In this document: piece by piece, positions 16,018 to 22,289 of the stretch | How positions within the stretch are numbered: position 1 is the stretch's first letter | Layout: each line of letters begins with the position of its first letter | Assembly (NCBI GenBank): GCA_027000105.1 | Contig: JALTOP010000142.1 | Span: 1-22,289, forward strand | From: Planctomycetaceae bacterium | GTDB lineage: Bacteria; Planctomycetota; Planctomycetia; Planctomycetales; Planctomycetaceae | Length of the DNA stretch: 22,289 nucleotides | Direction of reading: 5' to 3' | Made by a program: the position numbers and the translations under genes | The notes under the pieces: model-generated | Told to the model about the DNA's origin: nothing | The model's database searches: none | What the model saw: the letters and a program-made list of their open reading frames with translations, nothing else

Positions 16018-17829
16018 TCAATCACAGTCCAGTTCCGAGGAAATTGCGAGAAAGGATTCGATCCGCTCACGGATTGGTTGCAGGGCTTCGTTCCAGAAGC
16101 TGACAGATTCCAGATCAAAACCGAAACTTTCCTTGCCCGCCGTAATGGCGCTGATACCCGTGGTGGCTTTCAGAAACTGGTCGTAGCGGGCGGGAAAGCG
16201 ATCGGGATCGTTTCGCGCTTCCAGATACAATCTTTGGGAAAGCAGATAGCCGAACGTATACGGAAAGTTGTAGAACGGTTCGTCACTCATGTAGAAGTGC
16301 AGCTTGGAAATCCAGAAGGTTGGGTTCCAGCCGGATTCGTCAAGTGCTCCTGCGTAGGCCTCTTTTTGGGCCTCCACCATCAATCTGTTCAATTCACTTG
16401 CGGAAAGTTCGCCTTTGGCTCTGCGGGTATGCACCTGATTGTCGAAGAGATATCGGCAATGAATATTCATCAGAAAAGAGACGGAATCCTGCAATTGGCG
16501 ATCCAGGGCGGAGAGACGGTTTTTCTGATCGGTGCATTTCCCGATTCGCTGTTCAGCCACCACCGTTTCGGCGAATGTGGAAGCCGTTTCTGCCAGAGTC
16601 ATCGGGTAGCTTTGCATTACCAGCGGTTCGTTCCGTAGTACCCAGGCATGATAGGCGTGTCCCAATTCATGGGCCAACGTGGAAAGGCCATCTTCTGTGC
16701 CCCGGTATGTCATGAAAATGCGTGTCTGTTTGCTGGGAGGAAAATCGGTGCAGAATCCCCCCTGTCGTTTCCCGGGGCGGTCTTCCGCTTCAATCCAGCC
16801 GGAAGATAAAGCGTGTTCCGCAAACTCCTGCAAAGGAGGATGAAAGGCGGCGAAAGTATCGAGGATTGTTTCGCAAGCCGTTTGAAAATTGATAATCGGG
16901 GATTGCGAAGCCAGTGGGGCATCCAGGTCGTACCAGCAGATCGATTCAAGCCCCAGCAGTTGTTGTTTGGCTCGAAGATATTTGACCAGTTCCGCTTTAC
17001 AGTTCGAGATGGCCTCCCACATTGCTGCGATGGAACCGCCGGTGACACGATTTTGTGAAAACGGAACAGTCAGGTAGCTTTCCCGTTTGGCGTACCGGTC
17101 CAGTGTCAAACGGGCGCCAACAAGATGATTCAGCGTTGCAGCGCACGGTTCTGCAATCGAACCCCAGGCGCGTTGAGAACTGTAAAATTTATTTTCACGA
17201 TCAGATCGATCGGGAGAATCGAACGCAATCTGTCCCGGCGATTTTTCAACTCGCTCCCCGCGTTCCATGATCTCAATACGGACAGAACCGGAGAGTTCGT
17301 CGTAAAGCCTGCTCCAGGCCTGGATACCATCGACGTTCAATTCGCTTGCAAAATCGGCAAGATGATCTGGCAGCCGAAGGGATGCCTGCTGCCGTCGTCT
17401 TTCCAGAAAAGGAAGAACCGCTTGTAATGACGGTGCCGTCGTCAGCGTTTTCCATCGATCATCGTCAATCTCTTTGAGCAGACGATCCATCGCGTGATTG
17501 GCTTTGGTGAGCATTGGGTAAATGGCGGCGACCGCACCTTCGGCCAGGCGATAAGTTTCGTTGCTACTCTCCTGTGAAGCGTAACAGCCGACAAGAGAAA
17601 CCACTTGCGACCACTCCCCGGAAACCCGACCGAATTGTTCAACAAGATCGGCCAATTCATCCGGAGAGATCTCCTTGCCCGAACTCGATGAAAGATGGCC
17701 TGACAGATCGGCAACACCCGTTTCGAACGCCTGCAGGTTGGTCCGGATTTCCTGCAACCATTGATCAAAAGCCGCCTCCCCCGGTTGAGGGCCGAGTTCA
17801 CCGAGCTGCCAATTGATGGGATACGTCAT
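16018..17829 (-). CDS. M3-family metallopeptidase (oligoendopeptidase F type)
   Basis: A zinc peptidase that cuts short peptides, probably cytoplasmic; 603 residues from the chosen start. The zinc site is His387-Glu388-x-x-His391 in LAHELGHAYHAW, with the third-ligand helix about 25 residues on in MTLAETASTFAETVV. The N-terminal helical region (about 30-190) and the C-terminal stretch FYNFPYTFGYLLSQRLY and TTGISAITAGKESFGFDLES are typical of the pepF/M3 branch, whose C-terminal F-Y-N-F-P-Y motif binds peptide. There is no signal peptide. The frame is open upstream to a GTG at 17886, but the ATG at 17827-17829 gives a start (MTYPINW) fitting the family; its ribosome site is weak. The gene for the 61-residue basic protein ends 60 bases upstream, so the two are probably one transcript. 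Confidence 0.93.
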   Translation of the reverse strand: MTYPINWQLGELGPQPGEAAFDQWLQEIRTNLQAFETGVADLSGHLSSSSGKEISPDELADLVEQFGRVSGEWSQVVSLVGCYASQESSNETYRLAEGAVAAIYPMLTKANHAMDRLLKEIDDDRWKTLTTAPSLQAVLPFLERRRQQASLRLPDHLADFASELNVDGIQAWSRLYDELSGSVRIEIMERGERVEKSPGQIAFDSPDRSDRENKFYSSQRAWGSIAEPCAATLNHLVGARLTLDRYAKRESYLTVPFSQNRVTGGSIAAMWEAISNCKAELVKYLRAKQQLLGLESICWYDLDAPLASQSPIINFQTACETILDTFAAFHPPLQEFAEHALSSGWIEAEDRPGKRQGGFCTDFPPSKQTRIFMTYRGTEDGLSTLAHELGHAYHAWVLRNEPLVMQSYPMTLAETASTFAETVVAEQRIGKCTDQKNRLSALDRQLQDSVSFLMNIHCRYLFDNQVHTRRAKGELSASELNRLMVEAQKEAYAGALDESGWNPTFWISKLHFYMSDEPFYNFPYTFGYLLSQRLYLEARNDPDRFPARYDQFLKATTGISAITAGKESFGFDLESVSFWNEALQPIRERIESFLAISSELDCD

Positions 17830-17889
17830 AAGCAATGTTTTTTCTTGCGGGAGAAAATAAGGCAGGGGAAACGCTTTGGGAAACACGCG

Positions 17890-18075
17890 TCATTTTTTCC
17901 CATTTTTGGCTTTACTTTTGTTCGAGGAACGTTTTTGGGCTTTGGTCTTTGTGACGGACTGTTTCTTTTTTCGAGAGCCGGACGTTTTCTTCTTTTCTTT
18001 CTGGGAACCGAAAATGGCGTCCCAACCTTCCACAAACTTTTTGCTGGCACCAGTATGTACCGTGTAACCGGTCAT
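17890..18075 (-). CDS. Small lysine-rich protein, MTGYTVHTG type
   Basis: A 61-residue protein of unknown function. The first 23 residues (starting MTGYTVHTGASKKFVEGWD and ending AIFG) read as a compact conserved-looking head. The remaining 38 are a disordered basic tail with 17 Lys/Arg and many Ser/Thr/Gln, like the tails of histone H1-like or other nucleic-acid-binding proteins. It has the best ribosome site in the window: AGGAGAG five bases before the ATG at 18073-18075. The frame continues upstream to 18204, but that part has no such site. I recall similar short proteins in other planctomycetes, but cannot check this here. It probably heads a transcript with the M3 peptidase 60 bases downstream and is divergent from xylA across 165 bases. 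DNA or RNA binding is an inference from charge only. Confidence 0.75.
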   Translation of the reverse strand: MTGYTVHTGASKKFVEGWDAIFGSQKEKKKTSGSRKKKQSVTKTKAQKRSSNKSKAKNGKK

Positions 18076-18126
18076 CTTCACTCTCCTGGTCTGATTGGGT
18101 TGATATTCCGGGTGAAATTCGCCACG

Positions 18127-18141
18127 CTGTTCGGCGAACAG
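18127..18141. promoter_or_regulatory. Perfect inverted repeat in the xylA divergent spacer (possible operator)
   Basis: CTGTTCG-g-CGAACAG: perfect seven-base arms around one base, 100 bases before xylA and 52 bases before the small basic gene on the other strand. A 10-base palindrome GTTGATCAAC follows at 18171-18180. Such symmetry suits a dimeric regulator, but no known box is matched with confidence. Confidence 0.45.
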
Positions 18142-18184
18142 TTTCCAGCACAAGATATCAGCAATTGCCGGTTGATCAACTCTT

Positions 18185-18233
18185 AAACAGGAAATACACG
18201 TCAAACAGGAATCAACAAACAGGAATCAGGAAT
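18185..18233. repeat. Short tandem repeats in the xylA leader
   Basis: AAACAGGAA occurs three times (18185-18193, 18203-18211, 18217-18225). The last two belong to an exact head-to-tail 14-bp duplication: CAAACAGGAATCAA (18202-18215) and CAAACAGGAATCAG (18216-18229), 13 of 14 alike. CAGGAAT is then repeated again (18220-18233). Each copy carries AGGA, so the leader has four Shine-Dalgarno-like sites; the last lies about nine bases from the xylA ATG. Confidence 0.75.
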
Positions 18234-18240
18234 TTTGACA

Positions 18241-19551
18241 ATGAGCTATTTTCCCGAAGTTCCCACCATTCAGTATGAAGGCCCGGAGAGCAGAAACCCT
18301 CTGGCTTTCAAACATTACAATCCCAATGAGGTCATCGAAGGGCAGACGATGCGTGAACTGCTCCGCTTCAGTGTTGCGTATTGGCATACATTTCGAGGGT
18401 TGGGAGCCGATCCGTTCGGCCCGGGGTGTGCGGTTCGTCCCTGGGATGATGGAAGTGATTCGCTTGAGAACGCTTTGAAGCGGGTCGATGTCGCTTTTGA
18501 ATTCATGCAAAAACTCGGTGTCGATTTTTACTGTTTCCACGATCGCGATGTTGCGCCGGAGCGGAGCACGCTGAAGGAAACAAACGAAGTTTTCGATCAG
18601 GTTGCCGACAAACTGCTTGAGGCGCAACAGGCAACGGGTATCAAACTGCTCTGGGGAACGGCGAATTTGTTTTCTCACGCTCGTTACATGCACGGAGCGG
18701 CAACCAGTTGCAACGCGGATGTTTTTGCGCACGCAGCTGCCGCGGTGAAGAAGGCGATCGAGGTCACTCACAAACTGGGCGGGGCTAACTACGTATTCTG
18801 GGGAGGACGCGAGGGATATCAGAATCTTTATAACACCGATATGAAACGCGAACTCGATCATCTGGCAAAATTCATGCACATGGCAAAGGATTATGCGAAA
18901 AGCATCGGTTTCGAGGGACAGTTTCTTTTCGAACCGAAACCGAAGGAACCAACCAAGCATCACTACGATTTCGATGTCGCTGCCTGCATGAACTTTTTGC
19001 GACAATACGGGCTGGAGAACGACGTCAAAATGAACATCGAAACCAATCATGCCACGCTGGCCGGTCACACGATGATGCACGAGTTGGAATACGCCCGCAT
19101 TCAGAATTCGTTAGGAAGTGTTGATGCCAATTATGGGGATTTGCTGCTTGGCTGGGATACCGATCAATTTCCGACAGACATCTACCTGACAACCCAGTGC
19201 ATGCTGGTGATTTTGAAACAGGGGGGGATCAGCCCCGGCGGTTTGAATTTCGACGCCAAGGTGCGTCGGGAAAGTTTTGAGCCGATTGACCTGTTCCATG
19301 CACACATTGGAGGAATGGATGCTTTTGCCCGTGGTGCGAAAATCGCAGCCAAAATCCGCCAAGATGGCGTACTGGACGAGTTCGTGAAGAATCGTTACAG
19401 CAGTTATGATGAGGGGATCGGCCAATCGATCGAAAAAGGGGAGGCAAGCTTCGTCTCGCTCGAACAGTACATGCTTGAAAAAGGGGACTCCGCGCCGAAT
19501 GCCAGCGGTCGTCAGGAGTATCTCGAGAATCTGATCAATCAGTATATCTGA
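18241..19551 (+). CDS. xylA: Xylose isomerase (XylA), class II
   Basis: Interconverts D-xylose and D-xylulose (and glucose and fructose, slowly) with two divalent metal ions; cytoplasmic. 436 residues, the length of class II enzymes. Motifs seen: YCFHDRDVAPE with catalytic His100 and Asp103, NYVFWGGREGYQNL (183-196), FEPKPKEPTKH with metal ligand Glu231 and catalytic Lys233, NIETNHATLAGH with the next Glu and His ligands, GWDTDQFPTD with the metal-2 aspartates, and LNFDAKVRR. The chosen ATG follows AGGA by nine bases; an in-frame TTG two codons earlier is less likely. The leader has tandem AGGA-containing repeats and the spacer a possible operator. No xylB, transporter or regulator lies next to it. 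The stop codon is inside a 15-bp near-tandem duplication. Confidence 0.97.
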   Translation: MSYFPEVPTIQYEGPESRNPLAFKHYNPNEVIEGQTMRELLRFSVAYWHTFRGLGADPFGPGCAVRPWDDGSDSLENALKRVDVAFEFMQKLGVDFYCFHDRDVAPERSTLKETNEVFDQVADKLLEAQQATGIKLLWGTANLFSHARYMHGAATSCNADVFAHAAAAVKKAIEVTHKLGGANYVFWGGREGYQNLYNTDMKRELDHLAKFMHMAKDYAKSIGFEGQFLFEPKPKEPTKHHYDFDVAACMNFLRQYGLENDVKMNIETNHATLAGHTMMHELEYARIQNSLGSVDANYGDLLLGWDTDQFPTDIYLTTQCMLVILKQGGISPGGLNFDAKVRRESFEPIDLFHAHIGGMDAFARGAKIAAKIRQDGVLDEFVKNRYSSYDEGIGQSIEKGEASFVSLEQYMLEKGDSAPNASGRQEYLENLINQYI

Positions 19552-19566
19552 AAACAATATATCTGA
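19537..19566. repeat. 15-bp tandem duplication of the xylA 3' end with its stop codon
   Basis: AATCAGTATATCTGA (19537-19551) is followed at once by AAACAATATATCTGA (19552-19566), 13 of 15 alike. The copy is in frame: after the real stop, the sequence reads K-Q-Y-I-stop, echoing the N-Q-Y-I-stop of xylA. Confidence 0.7.
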
Positions 19567-19581
19567 AGGCCGACCGTCCGT

Positions 19582-19625
19582 GCAGAGCCTGATGAGCGCA
19601 GAGCCTGACGAGCCTGTAGAGCCTG
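19582..19625. repeat. GAGCCTG repeats with a 16-bp tandem duplication, between xylA and glgC
   Basis: GCAGAGCCTGATGAGC (19582-19597) is followed directly by GCAGAGCCTGACGAGC (19598-19613), 15 of 16 alike. GAGCCTG occurs four times (19585, 19601, 19610, 19619), the last three at 9-base spacing. It sits in the convergent spacer between xylA and glgC. No clear terminator is seen there; a five-base hairpin CCGAT/ATCGG at 19658-19672 has no T-run. Confidence 0.7.
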
Positions 19626-19674
19626 ATGCAGAAGAGGTGACAGATGTGGAATCTGTTCCGATTCGCGATCGGCT

Positions 19675-20922
19675 CTATTGTGGTTGTGGGATTGCTTCTG
19701 CAAGGGAACCCATTTTCCCGATCACGACAATCCCGGACTCAGTAACGGTGAAGCCACGTTTGCGATCCTGTTCAAGATCGTAGCCGATGGAGATCCCTTC
19801 GGGAACGGTGACACCTTTGTCAATAATTGTCCGGCGAATTTTCGCGTGTCGGCCGATGTTGACGTAATCGAAAAGAATGGAATCTTCGACTCGCGCCCAA
19901 CTATTGATACGAACGCCCGAGGAAATGATTGAGCGAACGGCTTGCCCACCCGAAAGAATGGAGCCTGCGCAAACCAGAGAGTCCATGGCGAACCCCATCC
20001 GGGGGTTTTCCTGCTTTTCCTGGGCAAAAACGAATTTTGGCGGTGGAAGCAGAGGTTGATAGCAGCGGATCGGCCAGGTTTGATCGTAAAGATTCAACTG
20101 CGGGTCGACAGCGATCAGATCCATGTTGGCTTCGTAATACGCATCGAGTGTGCCCACATCGCGCCAGTAAGAGCGTTCACCGCTATTTTTGTCTTTGAAT
20201 GGAAAGGCCCGAACCAGATGGTCTTTGATGATTCGCGGGATGATATCTTTACCGAAATCGTGCGAACTGTCCCGCATGGTCGCATCCCTGCAGAGTTCTT
20301 CGAACAGAAAATCTGACTTGAAAGCGTAGATCCCCATCGAGGCCAGACAGCGCCGGGAATCATCGGGAATCGGTTGGGGATGCTCAGGTTTTTCCTGGAA
20401 GTCAATGACTCGCTGTTCGTCGTCAATGCTCATCACACCGAATGCCTTCCCCTCTTCGATACTGACCGGCAGGCACCCGATTGTCACCGCAGCATTCGAC
20501 TTGACATGTTCTCTGAGTAGAACATCGTAGTCCATCTTGTAGATGTGATCACCCGAAAGAATGAGGATGTTATCGGCTGCCGTTTTTTCGATGGTATAGA
20601 TGTTTTGATAGACTGCATCGGCAGTTCCCTGATACCACTGTTCATCGAGACGCTGCTGAGGCGGAAGGACATCGACATATTCGTTCAATTCGCGGCAGAG
20701 AAATCGCCAGGCCTGATGAATGTGTCTGTCGAGACTGGCGGCTTTGTATTGGGTTAAAACCAGAATCCGACGCAGACCGCTGTTGATGCAGTTTGAAAGG
20801 GCGAAATCGATAATCCGATAACTTCCGCCAAAAGGGACGGCCGGCTTGGCTCGATCCCGTGTCAACGGTTCCAGTCGGCTTCCTTTGCCTCCCGCTAAAA
20901 TTAATGCAACATTGTTTCGCAT
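19675..20922 (-). CDS. glgC: Glucose-1-phosphate adenylyltransferase (GlgC)
   Basis: Makes ADP-glucose from glucose 1-phosphate and ATP, the committed step of bacterial glycogen synthesis; cytoplasmic. 415 residues, usual size. The nucleotidyltransferase domain opens with LILAGGKGSRLEPLT and AKPAVPFGGSYRIIDF, then SNCINSGLRRILVLTQYK, WYQGTADAVYQN, and LSGDHIYKMDY with the metal-binding aspartate; FQEKPEHP and the glucose-site YWRDVGTLDAYYEAN follow. The C-terminal left-handed beta-helix (about 290-400) ends with RRTIIDKGVTVPEGISIGYD. These features fit GlgC, not the paralogous RfbA-type enzymes. AGAGGA lies about ten bases upstream of the ATG. The protein ends PQPQ, encoded by CCACAA twice. 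No other glycogen genes are adjacent. It is divergent from the TatD gene. Confidence 0.97.
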   Translation of the reverse strand: MRNNVALILAGGKGSRLEPLTRDRAKPAVPFGGSYRIIDFALSNCINSGLRRILVLTQYKAASLDRHIHQAWRFLCRELNEYVDVLPPQQRLDEQWYQGTADAVYQNIYTIEKTAADNILILSGDHIYKMDYDVLLREHVKSNAAVTIGCLPVSIEEGKAFGVMSIDDEQRVIDFQEKPEHPQPIPDDSRRCLASMGIYAFKSDFLFEELCRDATMRDSSHDFGKDIIPRIIKDHLVRAFPFKDKNSGERSYWRDVGTLDAYYEANMDLIAVDPQLNLYDQTWPIRCYQPLLPPPKFVFAQEKQENPRMGFAMDSLVCAGSILSGGQAVRSIISSGVRINSWARVEDSILFDYVNIGRHAKIRRTIIDKGVTVPEGISIGYDLEQDRKRGFTVTESGIVVIGKMGSLAEAIPQPQ

Positions 20923-21552
20923 CCCTGGTGGTCCTCTCTGATTGGGCCGACTGCTTCAGGCAGTTCCATGTTCGTAGGGTATTGTAGATTCATCTTTCGC
21001 ATTTTTAGGCAGCAACTTCAATCACGTGGGGTAGGTATTGGGTATATTTTCTCACATCCGGGGAGATACTCGGGGGATGATAAATTCGTATTCAGCTTGT
21101 TTTCTAAAAAACCGGGCCCGATTCTGCAATACTCGTAAGGGAAGTCATGCAGTTTGGGGGTATCGTGAGTTCTGTCGGTTTCGCTCTTGTAATAGTATTG
21201 AACATGCTTCATGAGTTCGGATATTTCGGAGCATTTACGCAATAACGCCAATCATGGGAATTTCTCCTGCGAACTCCGGTTTGCGGTGAGAATTATGAAC
21301 TGATGAATTCCCATTTACACCTTTTTGCTGTTATGCTCAAATACCAATCCTGTCGCAGAATCGCGCTCGGTCATTTAGAATCACCGGGTAAATATTGTGC
21401 AGTCGGGTAGAATGTTACTTATTCCATTCTGTTCAATGCTATTCTGTCCAATGCTTCCCTGTTTAATTTCCGTCATGGCGGGTTATAACGACCCTCCTCG
21501 TTTTACCGGCACCATGGCCAGTCCCAGTACCAGTTCGACCAGAGTTGATTGA
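20923..21552. other. 630-base spacer between divergent glgC and the TatD-family gene
   Basis: A 77-residue minus-strand frame (21018-21251) is open but has no recognisable features, and I do not call it. A 15-bp tandem duplication lies at 21426-21455. Promoters for both flanking genes should be here. No boxes can be assigned with confidence. Confidence 0.4.
21426..21455. repeat. 15-bp tandem duplication upstream of the TatD gene
   Basis: ATTCTGTTCAATGCT (21426-21440) is followed directly by ATTCTGTCCAATGCT (21441-21455), 14 of 15 alike. A decayed third copy (TCCCTGTTTAATTTC, 8 of 15) may follow. It lies about 100 bases before the gene start. Confidence 0.7.
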
Positions 21553-22289
21553 ATGACATCTATGACTCAAACAGCTTATGACGGCCTGATCGATACCCAC
21601 GCCCATCTGGACGAGCCATCACTTAAAGGAGAGCTGCAGTCGTTGTTGAAGGCGGCCAGTGAGCACCGGGTCACTCGAATCATCACGATTGGAACGACTC
21701 TCGAAAGCAGCAAAAACAGCTTGGAGCTTGCCAGGGAATACCCGATGATAGCTGCTGCTGTCGGTATTCATCCCAATTATGCGGGGGAAGCCAATGACAA
21801 ACAGTGGACAGAATTGGTTGCTCTTGCGCAACACCCTGAAGTTGTTGCAGTGGGCGAAACCGGTCTGGATCGGTATTGGGATTACACACCGATTGACACG
21901 CAGATTGACTACTTTCATCGGCACATCGAACTGTCGCGAAAAGTGGACAAGCCGTTTATTGTCCATTGCCGAGATGCTGAGCGGGATATTCTGGATGTGC
22001 TGCATGAACAGGCAAAACAGGGCGAATTCAAGGGAGTGATGCACTCGTTTTGTGGCAGTTGGGAAACAGCCGTTCGTTGCCTGGATTGGGGAATGTACTT
22101 TTCCTTTTCCGGGATGCTCACCTTCAAAAAAAATACCGGGTTGCGGGAACTGGCTGCGAAAATTCCCCAGGATCGTGTGATGGTCGAGACCGATTGTCCC
22201 TATCTCGCCCCTGTTCCGTATCGTGGGAAACGGAATCAACCCGCTTATGTCAGGCACACGGCGGAAGTGCTTGCAGAATGTTACGGTGT
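21553..22289 (+). CDS. TatD-family metal-dependent hydrolase, cut by the window end
   Basis: The first 245 residues of a TatD-family protein, a TIM-barrel metallo-hydrolase; characterised members are DNases with roles in DNA repair and quality control. The usual length is about 255-265, so some 15-20 residues are missing past 22289. Metal ligands visible: His16 and His18 in IDTHAHLD, the glutamate of AVGETGLDRYW, the histidine of IVHCRDAE, the histidine of VMHSFCGS, and the aspartate of VETDCPYLAP. AAVGIHP and FSFSGMLTF are also family segments. The chosen start is the ATG at 21553-21555; a second ATG three codons on is in frame. Neither has a strong Shine-Dalgarno. A 15-bp tandem repeat lies about 100 bases upstream. 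The exact paralogue (TatD, YcfH, YjjV) cannot be told from this. Confidence 0.9.
   Translation, partial: MTSMTQTAYDGLIDTHAHLDEPSLKGELQSLLKAASEHRVTRIITIGTTLESSKNSLELAREYPMIAAAVGIHPNYAGEANDKQWTELVALAQHPEVVAVGETGLDRYWDYTPIDTQIDYFHRHIELSRKVDKPFIVHCRDAERDILDVLHEQAKQGEFKGVMHSFCGSWETAVRCLDWGMYFSFSGMLTFKKNTGLRELAAKIPQDRVMVETDCPYLAPVPYRGKRNQPAYVRHTAEVLAECYG

Noticed and set aside
18235..18240. TTGACA, a perfect -35 hexamer
   Set aside because: It touches the xylA ATG, so it cannot be the promoter of that gene, and no -10 box is placed for another.
18226..19080. A 284-residue minus-strand open frame
   Set aside because: It lies wholly over xylA, whose catalytic motifs are intact on the plus strand. 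It is an antisense shadow.
21018..21251. 77-residue minus-strand frame between glgC and the TatD gene
   Set aside because: No recognisable composition, domain or ribosome site; chance frames of this size are common here.
1..22289. Search for CRISPR arrays, tRNA or rRNA genes, insertion sequences and toxin-antitoxin pairs
   Set aside because: None seen: no regularly spaced longer repeats, no cloverleaf with a matching T-loop, and no transposase or toxin motifs.

Overview
The window reads as ordinary chromosomal DNA of a planctomycete (class Planctomycetia, Gimesia- or Rubinisphaera-like). This is inferred from the gene mix: a secreted DUF1080 protein, a GYF-domain membrane protein, a Ser/Thr kinase fused to an RDD membrane domain, a small basic protein starting MTGYTVHTG, and a base composition near 50% GC. 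Genes are loosely spaced, mostly single or in short groups. No rRNA, tRNA, CRISPR array, transposase, integrase or phage gene is visible.

Layout. 1-3900 (minus strand): aroE (shikimate dehydrogenase), then a degenerate SGNH-hydrolase-like protein, then a GYF-domain protein with one membrane span. 4369-6562 (plus strand): rpiB, a secreted DUF1080 protein with a good terminator behind it, and a small two-CxxC zinc-ribbon-like protein. 6672-9373 (minus strand): carA, ndk and a secreted DUF3472-like protein, the last two overlapping by 8 bases. 9445-10420 (minus strand): an ArsR-type regulator with a clear terminator behind it, preceded by two further terminator-like hairpins and a possible 64-residue membrane peptide. 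10948-12546 (plus strand): the kinase, ending 10 bases from the convergent putA (12557-15565). 15566-18075 (minus strand): an M3-family oligoendopeptidase and, just upstream of it, a 61-residue lysine-rich protein. 18241-19551 (plus strand): xylA, divergent from that pair. 19675-20922 (minus strand): glgC. 21553 to the end (plus strand): a TatD-family hydrolase cut by the window edge.

Function. The metabolic genes cover separate pathways: aromatic amino acids (aroE), pentose phosphates and xylose (rpiB, xylA), glycogen (glgC), carbamoyl phosphate and nucleotides (carA, ndk), proline breakdown (putA) and peptide turnover (M3 peptidase). They do not form one pathway operon, and carB and xylB are not here. 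The regulatory genes are the ArsR-type factor, which lacks the arsenic-site cysteines, and the kinase.

No convincing new multi-gene system was found. The most unusual signal is in the spacers. Many hold two-copy, near-perfect tandem duplications of about 6-16 bp, and several sit on or beside stop codons or Shine-Dalgarno sites (xylA, the SGNH gene, the ArsR gene, the zinc-ribbon gene, ndk, and upstream of tatD). Other points are the 61-residue basic protein, the two extra minus-strand terminators upstream of the ArsR gene, and a perfect inverted repeat in the xylA divergent spacer.
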